From JAMXLG01 sp963818925 (GTDB taxonomy: Bacteria > Vulcanimicrobiota > Vulcanimicrobiia > Vulcanimicrobiales > Vulcanimicrobiaceae): a DNA stretch of 64,000 bases. Made by a program: the position numbers and the translations under genes. The DNA lies in the NCBI GenBank assembly GCA_963818925.1, contig CAWFTN010000001.1, forward strand, positions 3,038,001-3,102,000. The letters run 5' to 3'. Below, piece by piece: positions 8,902-17,221 of the stretch. The notes under the pieces were generated by a model that was given only the letters and a program-made list of their open reading frames with translations, was not told where the DNA came from and made no database searches. Numbering within the stretch: position 1 is the stretch's first letter; the number at the start of each line of letters is the position of its first letter.

Positions 8902-10773
8902 CTACTGGATGATGTCTGGTGACTTTTTGAAGTACTTGACGAGGATGTCGCGCGCGATTGGGGCGGCAACGGTGGCGCCATAGCCGCCGGAGCGGTCGAC
9001 GAAGACCGCCATTGCGAGTTTCGGATGATCCGACGGTGCCCAAGCGATGAACCACGTGGTGTTGGCGCCGGAGCCGTTTCCGGTTTCGGCGGTACCGGTT
9101 TTTCCGGAAAACGGCAGATCTTTGATTTTCCAGCCGTACGCGGTGCCGCCCGGATCGGTAACTTTGCCCATGCCTTCGCGGACATATTTGAGCGCGTCTT
9201 GCGTCGCCGGAATTTGACGGATGATCTCCGGCGCGATCGTCTTGACGACATCGCCGCGCGGATCGATGATGCGGCTTGCGATGTGCGGACGATAGAGCGT
9301 GCCGCCGTTGATCACCGCCGATGCGACGTTGACCATTTGAAGCGGCGTCGCTTGCATCGCGCCTTGACCGATACCGAGCATGCAGACTTCGCTGGGCTCC
9401 ATCGGGACGCCGAAGTTCTTCAGTTCCCATTCGGGCGTCGGCCAGTTCCCGGCGTTTTCGCCCGGCAGATCGATGCCCGTCTTTGCTGCGAGACCGAAAA
9501 GACGCGCCCACTTCTCCAAGCGCTGCCGGCCGAGACGCCACGCCATTTGGTAGAAAAATCCATCGGACGATGCGGCGAGCGCCGGAACGAACGTCGTGTT
9601 GCCCAGACCGCCTGATGCAATATCGCGCGCAACGTAGCCGCCGCAATCCCACGCGCCGCTGTCGTAGACGACTTCGTTCGGTTTGACGAGGCCTTCGGTG
9701 AGCACACCGCTGCCGGTGACCATCTTGAACGTCGAACCGGTCGGCGTCGCCGCGCCGATCGCGTTGTTGAACAGCGGGTCGGTCGGGTCGAGGAGATACT
9801 TCGAAACTTTCTTCCAGTTGTTCGCCGCGAAGTCGTTCGGATCGAATTCAGGCACGCTCGCCATCGCGAGAACGCCGCCGGTCCACGGATCTTCGACCAC
9901 GACGCCGGCCGCGAGTTTCTTCTTACCGGCCCATTTGCGAACGCCGTCCACGAGGGCTTGTTGTACGATCTGCTCCAAGCGCCAATCGATCGTCGTGACG
10001 AGCGTGTCGCCGGGAACCGCTTGGCGCGACGGCAGCTTGATGCTCGGCACGACTTGACCTTGCGCGTCGACGACGACTTGTTGGCCGCCCGGGACGCCGC
10101 GCAAATACTTGTCGTACTCCCACTCCAACCCGTCTTTGCCAATGACGTCGTTCGGCGTGTAGCCTTCGTTCTTGCGCTTGTTGTATTCGGCTTCCGTGAT
10201 CTGTCCGACGTAGCCGAAGACGGCCGCACCGACCGGCCCTTGCGGATAGTCACGAATCGGCTGTACTTCTAGGTCGACGCCCGGCATGTCGGTCATCTGT
10301 TCCGAAAGACGCGCGACTTTCGCGACCGGCAGGTCAGACGCAAGAATCACCGGCCCGTACGGTTCGTAGACCTGAACCTCGTCGAAGTTCTTGTAATTGA
10401 CCCCGCGGTGATGAAGCAGTTGGTTCCAGAGCGACGCTTCCGGAACACCGAGAAGCGAGGCCAGCGTATGCAACTCGCCTTTGACGTCGGTGACTTCCGA
10501 CGGAATCAATCCGACCACGAACGACGGGCGGCTGCGAACCATTACCTCACCGTTGCGGTCGCGAATCATGCCGCGCGGTGCGGCAACCTCGATCAAACGA
10601 ATTTGGTTCGCTTGCGCGGCGGCGCGAAACGCTTCGCCTTGTACGACCTGAACTTGAATCAAGCGAACGACGAGCGCAACGATCGCCGCGATGATGATCA
10701 CGGCAAAACCCGCGATTCGCCATGGTGATTTTTGCCACGAGATGCGCGGTACGCGCCGGCGGTCGATGATCAT
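8902..10773 (-). CDS. mrdA: Penicillin-binding protein 2 (elongasome transpeptidase)
   Basis: 623 residues. It cross-links peptidoglycan during lateral wall growth. One N-terminal membrane helix (about 19-43) and a dimerisation domain (RGMIRDRNGEVMVRS) precede the transpeptidase domain, whose motifs are all present: S347-TFK-350 (active serine), S402/S403-D404 and K558-TG-560. Overlaps the stop of mreD by 4 bases, completing a maf-mreC-mreD-mrdA run. mreB and rodA, often linked, are not in the window. Confidence 0.95.
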   Translation of the reverse strand: MIIDRRRVPRISWQKSPWRIAGFAVIIIAAIVALVVRLIQVQVVQGEAFRAAAQANQIRLIEVAAPRGMIRDRNGEVMVRSRPSFVVGLIPSEVTDVKGELHTLASLLGVPEASLWNQLLHHRGVNYKNFDEVQVYEPYGPVILASDLPVAKVARLSEQMTDMPGVDLEVQPIRDYPQGPVGAAVFGYVGQITEAEYNKRKNEGYTPNDVIGKDGLEWEYDKYLRGVPGGQQVVVDAQGQVVPSIKLPSRQAVPGDTLVTTIDWRLEQIVQQALVDGVRKWAGKKKLAAGVVVEDPWTGGVLAMASVPEFDPNDFAANNWKKVSKYLLDPTDPLFNNAIGAATPTGSTFKMVTGSGVLTEGLVKPNEVVYDSGAWDCGGYVARDIASGGLGNTTFVPALAASSDGFFYQMAWRLGRQRLEKWARLFGLAAKTGIDLPGENAGNWPTPEWELKNFGVPMEPSEVCMLGIGQGAMQATPLQMVNVASAVINGGTLYRPHIASRIIDPRGDVVKTIAPEIIRQIPATQDALKYVREGMGKVTDPGGTAYGWKIKDLPFSGKTGTAETGNGSGANTTWFIAWAPSDHPKLAMAVFVDRSGGYGATVAAPIARDILVKYFKKSPDIIQ

Positions 10774-11297
10774 CCGTAGTTGTCGCTAAAGCGTCGAAGG
10801 AGAATCATAACGGCCATCATCACGACCGCGTTCATTGCCGCTTGAATGACCGCTTCGTGAAGATGCATCGTTGCCAGACCGGGCGGGTAACCTTCGAAGC
10901 CCCACACGACCCAAAACACCAATTGACGAACAAACGTCGAGGCCACCGTAATCGTTGCGACGAGCGGAAATGAATCGGCGAAAAATCCACGCGAAATCAC
11001 TTGCGCCGTAATTGCACCGACGACGGTGGAGACCGTGAACGCGGCGCCGGTACCCGTCGCCAGCACGTCTTCCAATAAACCGCCGGCGAGCCCGTACGCT
11101 GCAGCTTGCCACACGTCGACACGAATCGCATACCACACGACAGCGATGAAAACGAGACTCGGCACGACATTGCGAATCGCAACGAGATGCACGAGCGTAA
11201 CTTGCAATAACGCCGCAGCGATCAGCCACAGCGCGGAAACCCACCACGTCGGAGCGATTGGACGCGAGAGTTGCAGTCTATTTCGGGACAACGACAA
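10770..11297 (-). CDS. mreD: Rod-shape determining protein MreD
   Basis: 175 residues, almost entirely hydrophobic with about five membrane helices (WWVSALWLIAAALLQVTLVHL, VPSLVFIAVVWYAI). The family fold is low in sequence conservation; the call rests on topology, length and position between mreC and mrdA. MreD is an inner-membrane part of the Rod complex. Overlaps the end of mreC by 20 bases and the start of mrdA by 4, implying coupled translation. Confidence 0.88.
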   Translation of the reverse strand: MSLSRNRLQLSRPIAPTWWVSALWLIAAALLQVTLVHLVAIRNVVPSLVFIAVVWYAIRVDVWQAAAYGLAGGLLEDVLATGTGAAFTVSTVVGAITAQVISRGFFADSFPLVATITVASTFVRQLVFWVVWGFEGYPPGLATMHLHEAVIQAAMNAVVMMAVMILLRRFSDNYG

Positions 11298-12084
11298 CGC
11301 GATCGAGGGCGCCGATATCGACGGACGGTTTCAAGATTGCAGTTTGATAGAGTGTGGCATCGCCGCGTTCGATGCGAGCGATAGTACCAATCGGAATACC
11401 GGAGTGAAACGAGCGGCCTTCGCCGGTTACGACGACGTCGCCAACTTTGATTTTTGCATCTTGCGGAATGTACTCGACACGCACGCTCGAGAGATTGCCG
11501 CGCGCAATACCCCAGTTACGTCCGCGCCGCGTCACGGCCGGAATACGACTCGTGTAATCGGTGATCAAGACAACCTTGCTCGCGAACGGCGTCACCGATT
11601 CGATGCGTCCCACGATGCCGTTCGTACCAAGAACGCCGTCATCTTTATGAATACCGTTGCTGCTGCCCTTATCGATTGTCACCGTGCGCGACTCGTTCTC
11701 CGGGGGGAAGCCGACGACGCGTGCTTCGACGCCGTTCGGCGCCGTATCGACAATGGGACGGACGCTCGTCTCCGTGGCGTACTGAGCGGCGAGTTCATGC
11801 AGCCGCGTGTTCTCTTGTGCGAGCGATTGGTTGCGCGTGCGAAGGTCTTTGTTCTCGCGCTCGAGTTGCGGGACCGAAACGACCGCGCTGCCGGCACCGC
11901 GCACGGTACTAACCGTGACGCTCGTCGCAGTTTCGATGAATGACGCAAGACTCATAACCGCCGTCGATAACGGGCTCTCATTGCCCGAGCGCTCAGCATT
12001 GATCTGCAAGATCGCAACCAATGCGGCCACTATAATGACGGTTATGAGCGCAAATAGCTTGCGTTCGTCGCGATAAGTGAAAAT
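11278..12084 (-). CDS. mreC: Rod-shape determining protein MreC (probable AUU start)
   Basis: About 268 residues when started at AUU 12084. The only ATG/GTG/TTG in the upper frame is a GTG at 12030 that falls inside the membrane anchor and has no Shine-Dalgarno. Upstream of it the frame encodes IFTYRDERKLFALITVII directly before AALVAILQ, a normal MreC cytoplasmic tail plus membrane helix, with a GGGGG block five bases before the AUU. Beyond the helix come a coiled coil (LERENKDLRTRNQSLAQENTRL) and the MreC beta-domain (VGRIESVTPFASKVVLITD, VGDVVVTGEGRSFHSGIPIG). MreC scaffolds the wall-elongation complex in the periplasm. Coding evidence for the upstream extension is strong; the exact initiation codon is inferred. 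Confidence 0.88.
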   Translation of the reverse strand: MFTYRDERKLFALITVIIVAALVAILQINAERSGNESPLSTAVMSLASFIETATSVTVSTVRGAGSAVVSVPQLERENKDLRTRNQSLAQENTRLHELAAQYATETSVRPIVDTAPNGVEARVVGFPPENESRTVTIDKGSSNGIHKDDGVLGTNGIVGRIESVTPFASKVVLITDYTSRIPAVTRRGRNWGIARGNLSSVRVEYIPQDAKIKVGDVVVTGEGRSFHSGIPIGTIARIERGDATLYQTAILKPSVDIGALDRVVVVPK

Positions 12085-12117
12085 GACGGCCCCCGGTAGC
12101 CCCTTACGATGCCATAA

Positions 12118-12711
12118 TTACGGCGTTTTCTTCGTTATCGGCAGAGAAAAACCTAATCGTTGCAAGGTCCGAATGAAGCGACCGAGCGGAAAGCCCATGA
12201 CGGTATAAAAATCGCCGTTAATCGCTTCCACGAGTGACGCAGCCCGGCCCTGAATCCCATACGCGCCGGCCTTGTCCATCGGCTCGCCGGTTGCGACATA
12301 GTCGCCGATTTCTTTCGCGGTGAGGGGATAGAACCGCACTTGCGTCGTCGAGTCGTCTTCGACGAGTCCTGGCCGGCCGGGAAGCGAGAGCGCAAACGCG
12401 GAGTGCACCTGGTGTTCTCGCCCGGCAAGTAATGAGAGCATACGCACGGCATCCGTGGGATCGAGCGGTTTGTTGAGCGCTGCGCCGTCGAGGTCCACGA
12501 CCGTATCGGCGGCTACGATCAGGTCGCCGTTGCCGACGGCAGCGCGAACGTCATTTGCTTTCGCCCGGGCGTGGCGCCGTGCAAGGTTGAGTGGCGTCGC
12601 GTCGGGGTCGTCCGGCTCGTCGTAGTTGCTCGGCTGAACGCGGACGTCGAGGCCGAGCGACGTGAGAAGTTCGAGACGGCGAGGCGAGGCGCTCGCGAGA
12701 ACGATGTGCAT
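12118..12711 (-). CDS. maf: Maf-family nucleoside triphosphate pyrophosphatase
   Basis: 197 residues. Maf proteins hydrolyse non-canonical or modified nucleotides (dTTP/UTP or m7GTP types) to monophosphates. Seen motifs: N-terminal ASASPRRLELL, central AADTVVDLDG and C-terminal DKAGAYGIQGRA with GDFYTVMGFPLG. First gene of the maf-mreC-mreD-mrdA run, as in many bacteria. Which Maf substrate class it has cannot be settled here. Confidence 0.93.
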   Translation of the reverse strand: MHIVLASASPRRLELLTSLGLDVRVQPSNYDEPDDPDATPLNLARRHARAKANDVRAAVGNGDLIVAADTVVDLDGAALNKPLDPTDAVRMLSLLAGREHQVHSAFALSLPGRPGLVEDDSTTQVRFYPLTAKEIGDYVATGEPMDKAGAYGIQGRAASLVEAINGDFYTVMGFPLGRFIRTLQRLGFSLPITKKTP

Positions 12712-12782
12712 GCGCGGGCTTTTCTCAACGGCGTCCGCGCGCTCCGGCAGACCGTGGTATCATTGTCCGCGGCGCCAGCCCG

Positions 12783-13091
12783 ATCGAGTGTGTCCCTCTG
12801 CAGTTAGGAGATCGCATTGTTCGTCTCTCGAGCGACCCTGATTCGTGCGATAGTCTCGTGCGAAACACGTTTCCCAACGGGTATCTCTTTCCATGGCACG
12901 TCAACCACGTCGATGCGATTTACATCGTGCAATCCGGCACCCTGATCATCGGGTTTGACAAGCATCACTCGACGGCAAACGAGCGCGCGTTACCCGCCGG
13001 ATCCGTGATGCAAGGTCTCGCGACGGAGCCGCATTACGGCCGCGCCGTCGGTCAAACAACTTTTGACGTCTACATCCCGCGCAGCCGGTAG
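12783..13091 (+). pseudogene. Cupin-domain protein remnant lacking a start
   Basis: The frame reads as a cupin beta-barrel protein (GDRIVRLSSDP, FPNGYLFPWHVNH, SGTLIIGFDK, ALPAGSVMQGL). It resembles the small cupin family with a GDP...LPAGxxIPxHWH pattern. The homologous sequence runs upstream of the only usable start (GTG 12858, in the middle of the first barrel strand) to about 12783, and no ATG/GTG/TTG precedes it before the maf gene. So the N-terminus is either lost or the gene starts elsewhere. The next gene, three bases on, is clearly broken, which favours decay. I cannot exclude a short functional product from 12858. Confidence 0.55.
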
Positions 13092-13093
13092 AC

Positions 13094-13364
13094 ATGTCGC
13101 GGAAGATTGTATTCACGGCGAAGGCTGCGAAGCCACCACCGGTATATAGCCAAGCCGTAAAAGCCGCTGGATTGGTATTCGTTTCCGGCACGGCACCGAA
13201 TCGTCAGTGCTACCGTCGTGCTCGCCGACGAGGACGATTTCAACGGCATGAATGAGGAGTGGATGCGATGGTTTCCGATCGATCCTCCCGCTCGACAAGG
13301 CGCGAAGCTGCCGGTTCGCATCCCCGGACTAAAAGTTTCCATCGCAGCGATCGCCGAGAGCTAG
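13094..13364 (+). pseudogene. ridA: Broken RidA (enamine/imine deaminase) gene
   Basis: From ATG 13094 the frame encodes the RidA N-terminus (KIVFTAKAAKPPPVYSQAVK, then LVFVSGTAPN) up to about 13197, then loses homology and stops. In another frame from about 13200 the RidA C-terminus appears (SATVVLADEDDFNGMNEEWM ... PPAR ... LPVRIPGLKVSIAAIAES) ending at 13364. About half of a normal ~125-residue protein is missing between the two parts, so this is an internal deletion plus frameshift, not a simple sequencing slip. RidA detoxifies reactive enamines such as 2-aminoacrylate. Confidence 0.82.
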
Positions 13365-13873
13365 TTGCGTTTCTTCGAGGCGTGAATGTCGGCGGACATC
13401 GCCGATTCCGCCCGTCGCTTCTCGCGAAAGAACTCGAGTGCTACGACGTCGTCAACGTAGGGGCAACCGGACTTTTCGTGGCGCGCGGCCTCGTTTCGCG
13501 AGAGAAGTTTCGCGCGGAATTGCTCGAGCGCTTACCCTTCGAGACGCACGTTGCCGTTTGCGGTGCATGCGAGATTCTGGCGCTCGAAGATAGCAATCCG
13601 TTCGCGAATGCGCCGGCCGCTGATCTCGTGCCGTTCGTCAGCGTGTTGTGTGCGCCCGCGAACGGCCTTGCCTCGATGCCCATATCGATTCCGGCGAAGG
13701 ACGAGTGGTACGTCCGGATCGAGGGCCGTAGCGGACAGTTCATCTTCGGGTTCTATCGAAAGCACATGAAGACGATTTCGTACCTCGGGAAACTCGACGC
13801 AGCACTCGGGGTGCCGGTGACCACGCGAACGTGGCGCACCATCGAGAGCGTCTTGCGCGTCCTCAAGGCGTAG
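13259..13873 (+). CDS. DUF1697 family protein
   Basis: DUF1697 proteins begin (M)xxxVAFLRGVNVGGHR; here that motif starts about residue 37 (13367 on). The preceding residues from ATG 13259 are read out of frame through the broken ridA and are probably not native. No ATG/GTG/TTG sits at the expected place, so the original start may have been lost in the same rearrangement. The body is intact: VNVGATGLFV, HVAVCGACEIL, PAKDEWYVRIEGRSGQFIFG. Function of the family is unknown. The 3' end overlaps the convergent methyltransferase by 11 bases. Confidence 0.65.
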   Translation: MDAMVSDRSSRSTRREAAGSHPRTKSFHRSDRRELVAFLRGVNVGGHRRFRPSLLAKELECYDVVNVGATGLFVARGLVSREKFRAELLERLPFETHVAVCGACEILALEDSNPFANAPAADLVPFVSVLCAPANGLASMPISIPAKDEWYVRIEGRSGQFIFGFYRKHMKTISYLGKLDAALGVPVTTRTWRTIESVLRVLKA

Positions 13874-14885
13874 AATTGCGCGAGAATCGCAGCAAGAATA
13901 GCTGCCATCTGCAGACGGCTGCCGCGGGATCCGCAGCAATGCGCTTTTCGACGCCGGCGTAGAACGCGTCCGACGCCGGCGAAGGGTGATCGAAGAGGCA
14001 CGGTTCGCTAAATGCGCGGAAGAACGTAACGTACGCTTGCGCGAATGCGCTTGCATCGCGGGACTGCTCGTATGCGGGCCAAAACGGATCGTCGAGAACG
14101 ACCGGCGTGCTCTCAACCAGCGTAAACGCGGAACCGGCTTCACGGAACGGCGCTTCGAACTCCGCACGCGTGCGGTAATACGTCGGTATCGCCATCGTCG
14201 CATACTGGGCCGCGGAAAGTGTGCCGTCGGCTACCATCGCTTGCAGTTGCTCGTTGGCCATCTTCATCAAGCCTTCCGCGCCGGCAAACCCTTCGTCGTT
14301 CGCACCGCTTCCGACGACCACGATTTGGCCGCCTTGCCGGAACTCGACCGCTCGCGCGTCCAGAAAGGCGTTCCAATCCTCCGCGGCGCGCTTGCGAAAT
14401 GTCGCACGCGCGTCACCGGTTGTGTTCGGCGACCAGATATCGTTGCGAATATTGGCCGGCACGGAACTCAGCCAATGCACGGCAATCGAGTTCCAGCCAA
14501 GCATTTGCGTATTCGCCGGAAAGATGCGCTCGTAGAACGACACGCCTGCTGCGTACGCAAACACGTTCTGCGTTCCGGTGAGATAACTCTGATGGCTGCC
14601 CAAGAGTTCGAAGAGCGACGTGAAGTCGTTCGAGGGAATGTCGGTGTGCGTAATCGCGATCGGCGTCTGCGGTCCGCGTGCGCGCAGCGCGGCAATCGCG
14701 GCGTCCATCGGTGCGATCGAATTCTTACCTTGCGCGGCGCCGAGGTCGGCGATGCCGAAGATCGCGTCGTCGACCGGCACGTCGGCGGCAGCGCGCTGCA
14801 AGAGCGGAATGCCGAGATCTCCGGCAGAGGCTTGCGGTTTCGAATGGGCGTTGTAATATCCGCCGCGCTCCATTTCGCTTTGCAC
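13863..14885 (-). CDS. SABATH-type SAM-dependent carboxyl methyltransferase
   Basis: 340 residues from GTG 14885 (ATG 14873 also possible). It matches the Methyltransf_7/SABATH family, which methylates carboxyl groups of small acids (salicylate, jasmonate, benzoate types). Visible in order: N-terminal MERGGYYNAHSKPQ; SAM-site FGIADLGAAQGKNS; THTDIPSNDFTSLFELL; GVSFYERIFPANTQ with SIAVHWLSSVP; and GGQIVVVGSG. The family is best known from plants and is uncommon in bacteria. Sits downstream of a DUF3465 lipoprotein gene. Substrate cannot be predicted. Confidence 0.82.
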   Translation of the reverse strand: MQSEMERGGYYNAHSKPQASAGDLGIPLLQRAAADVPVDDAIFGIADLGAAQGKNSIAPMDAAIAALRARGPQTPIAITHTDIPSNDFTSLFELLGSHQSYLTGTQNVFAYAAGVSFYERIFPANTQMLGWNSIAVHWLSSVPANIRNDIWSPNTTGDARATFRKRAAEDWNAFLDARAVEFRQGGQIVVVGSGANDEGFAGAEGLMKMANEQLQAMVADGTLSAAQYATMAIPTYYRTRAEFEAPFREAGSAFTLVESTPVVLDDPFWPAYEQSRDASAFAQAYVTFFRAFSEPCLFDHPSPASDAFYAGVEKRIAADPAAAVCRWQLFLLRFSRNSTP

Positions 14886-14886
14886 G

Positions 14887-15336
14887 TTACTGATAGACCT
14901 TGCCGTCAGCGGTTTTTACCCACCCGTCGGGATGATGACCGCGCGGATCGTGATGCGTCCAATGCACGACGCCGCCCATCGGATCGAATTCGTATTCGCC
15001 CTTCACGGTCACGCGTTCGCCGCCATGCAGCGGAACCGGACCGGTCAGGTCGACGTTCGTCTCGACGCGCAGCAGTAAATCGCAGTCGCCGTCGAGCTGT
15101 AATAAAAAGCCCTCATGTTCGCCGCTTGGGCCTCGTCGTGTTCCGAGCACCCGGCGCACGACACCGCTGCCCACGACTTCCCCGTGCGAACCTTGACTTG
15201 CGTACGCTGCGCAGATGCGGCCGTTGTTCGGCGGATCGTTAGTGCCGCCGCACGCGGCGAGCAGCGCCGCAAAAGCTAACGCAGTAGCGGTTCTGCCGTA
15301 ATGCCGTAGAGTTTGTGCGCGACGATATACTGCCAT
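14887..15336 (-). CDS. DUF3465 lipoprotein
   Basis: 149 residues. A basic n-region and hydrophobic helix end in a lipobox (FAALLAAC-GG), predicting a lipid-anchored, exported protein. The mature part has the DUF3465 signature: GEVVGSGVVRRVLGTRRGPSGEHEG, NVDLTGPVPLHGGERVTVKG, GEYEFDPMGGVVHWTHHDPRG and GWVKTADGKVYQ at the end. The family is an OB-fold-like domain of unknown function. The start (ATG 15336) overlaps the nadD 3' end by about 60 bases; a start slightly downstream is possible. Confidence 0.8.
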   Translation of the reverse strand: MAVYRRAQTLRHYGRTATALAFAALLAACGGTNDPPNNGRICAAYASQGSHGEVVGSGVVRRVLGTRRGPSGEHEGFLLQLDGDCDLLLRVETNVDLTGPVPLHGGERVTVKGEYEFDPMGGVVHWTHHDPRGHHPDGWVKTADGKVYQ

Positions 15337-15896
15337 ACCGCCTCCGGTACGAGATACCGTACGCTCCGTCCCTGCGAAAGCAAGGTTCGAATGAGCGTCG
15401 CGCTCTCCGGAAGCTCCGGCATGTTGAGTGTTGCGATCCGTTCGCGCAGATGCTTAGGCACCGCGGAGATTACGCGCTGCAGCGCTTCGGCGCGAACGCC
15501 GGGACGCGGTGCGATGACGAAGCGTTCGAGATTTTCAAGTACGTCGGGAAAGCGTTCCCAGGTTGAATTCGCGAGTGAATCCGCACCGATGATGAACGTG
15601 AAGGTCGCGTCAGGATACTTGGCATGCAAGCGCGGCAGCAGATCGGCGGTGAAGCCGGTCGCGTCGGGGCGCAGGTCGGAATCTTCGAGCGCGAAGCCCG
15701 GGTTCGATTCGATCGCTCCGATTACCATCGCGCAACGGTGTTCCGCGCTCTCGGTCGCCGAGTTGCGATAGTGTTGCAGCTTGGTCGGTACGAAGAGGAC
15801 GCGATCGAGGTTTTCCATGAGGCGCGCCGATTCCGCGAGGAACAAATGCGCATTATGAATGGGATCGAAGGTCCCACCGAAGATGCCGAGTTTCAT
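15276..15896 (-). CDS. nadD: Nicotinate-nucleotide adenylyltransferase
   Basis: 206 residues, normal family size. Adenylates nicotinate mononucleotide in NAD synthesis. The N-terminal nucleotidyltransferase motif GGTFDPIHNAH (residues 7-17) and the C-terminal LPESATLIRTLLSQGRS region (the family's ISST-R-like site) are present. Its ATG overlaps the obg stop by 4 bases (15893-15896), so rpmA, obg and nadD form a run that is common in Gram-positive-type genomes. Confidence 0.95.
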   Translation of the reverse strand: MKLGIFGGTFDPIHNAHLFLAESARLMENLDRVLFVPTKLQHYRNSATESAEHRCAMVIGAIESNPGFALEDSDLRPDATGFTADLLPRLHAKYPDATFTFIIGADSLANSTWERFPDVLENLERFVIAPRPGVRAEALQRVISAVPKHLRERIATLNMPELPESATLIRTLLSQGRSVRYLVPEAVWQYIVAHKLYGITAEPLLR

Positions 15897-17158
15897 GAGT
15901 ACGTGAACTCGTACTGCCCGATACGGACGGTATCCCCTTCGGCTGCGCCAAGTTCGCGTAATTTCTTCTCGACGCCCATCTTTGCAAGCGCTCGTTCAAA
16001 ACGCGCGAGCCCTTCGTCCGAATCGAAGTTCGTCATCGATGCGAGCCGCTCGATACGCTCACCGGCAATGACGAACGTTCCGTCGTCTTCACGCGTGATG
16101 ACGAACGCGTCGCGCGGGACGAGTTCGATTTGCGCGGGGGGCGGCGTGACGACTTCGGGCATGGGTGCGTCTTTGATCGTCTGCCAGATCGCGTAGACGA
16201 GATCTTGCACGCCCTCGCGCGTAGCGGAGCTGATACCGCGCACATCGGGAAAGCGTTCGCGCAACTCCACGAGGCGCTCTTGCGCGTCGGGCAAGTCGAG
16301 TTTGCTGACAACGAGCAGCGCCGGTTTTTCGAGTAGCTTCGGATTCCACGCGCCGAGTTCGCGTTCTATCGTTTCTTTATCGTGTAGAATCTCATCGAGC
16401 GGCTTTGCGCCGTCCAGAAGATGCACGAGCGCGCGCGTGCGTTCCACGTGCTTGAGAAATTGATCGCCGAGTCCCGCGCCTTCATGCGCGCCTTCGATCA
16501 AGCCCGGCACGTCGACCATAAAGAACGATTCTTCATCGGAAACGCGCACGACGCCGAGTTGCGGTTCAATCGTGGTGAACGGATAATCCGCAATCTTCGG
16601 ACGCGCCGCCGTAACGACCGAAAGCAACGTCGATTTACCCGCGTTCGGAACGCCGATTACGCCGCAATCGGCGAGCAAACGCAGTTCCAACCGCACCGCG
16701 CATTTTTCACCGGGTTCACCGTGATACGCGATGCGCGGCGCTTGACGCGTGCTCGTCGCGAAATGCTGATTGCCGAGGCCGCCTTTGCCGCCTTTGGCGA
16801 CCATGACGCGATCGCCCGGATGCGCGAGGTCGTTCAGAAACGTTTCCGATTTGCCTTCGAACGCGCGATAAACGATGGTGCCGACCGGCACTTCGATCGT
16901 TAGATCTTCTCCGCTGCGTCCGGATTTATTCGACTGGCCGCCGGCCTTGCCGGCGTCGGCTGAAAATTGGCGTTTGAACCGGAACTCGACGAGCGTCGAG
17001 AGTTCGGGCGTAGCTTCGAGGTAGACGCTTCCACCGTGACCGCCGTCGCCGCCGGCCGGCCCACCTTTCGGAATGTACTTCTCGCGCCGCCATGCGACGA
17101 TGCCGTCGCCCCCGTTGCCGGCGGCCACCGCGATCGTGGCTTCATCGATGAATTGCAT
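15893..17158 (-). CDS. obg: GTPase Obg/CgtA
   Basis: 421 residues from ATG 17158. Ribosome-associated GTPase acting in 50S maturation. The Gly-rich Obg fold covers residues 1-160 (GNGGDGIVAWRREKYIPKGG, GGKGGLGNQHFATSTRQAPR). The G domain shows Walker A G169-VPNAGKS-176, switch II DVPGLIEGAHEGAGLG and VSKLDL in place of the usual NKxD. The C-terminal ~90 residues match the OCT domain (EGLARFERALAKMGVEKKLRELG). A terminator-like hairpin separates it from rpmA. Confidence 0.95.
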   Translation of the reverse strand: MQFIDEATIAVAAGNGGDGIVAWRREKYIPKGGPAGGDGGHGGSVYLEATPELSTLVEFRFKRQFSADAGKAGGQSNKSGRSGEDLTIEVPVGTIVYRAFEGKSETFLNDLAHPGDRVMVAKGGKGGLGNQHFATSTRQAPRIAYHGEPGEKCAVRLELRLLADCGVIGVPNAGKSTLLSVVTAARPKIADYPFTTIEPQLGVVRVSDEESFFMVDVPGLIEGAHEGAGLGDQFLKHVERTRALVHLLDGAKPLDEILHDKETIERELGAWNPKLLEKPALLVVSKLDLPDAQERLVELRERFPDVRGISSATREGVQDLVYAIWQTIKDAPMPEVVTPPPAQIELVPRDAFVITREDDGTFVIAGERIERLASMTNFDSDEGLARFERALAKMGVEKKLRELGAAEGDTVRIGQYEFTYS

Positions 17159-17164
17159 GCGATT

Positions 17165-17198
17165 ACAGAAATAGAAAGAGGGCCGCAATGGGCCCTCT
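17165..17198 (-). terminator. Hairpin between rpmA and obg
   Basis: On the minus strand AGAGGGCC and GGCCCTCT form an 8-bp perfect stem around CATTGC, followed by the T-rich TTTCTATTTCTG. It lies between the rpmA stop and the obg start, where it could terminate or attenuate transcription into obg-nadD. Confidence 0.55.
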
Positions 17199-17221
17199 GC
17201 CGTTAAAAAATTTGCCGCGGT

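Noticed and set aside
13986..15242. 418-residue plus-strand frame opposite the SABATH gene
   Set aside because: Composition is that of a GC-rich shadow; the opposite strand carries two clear protein families.
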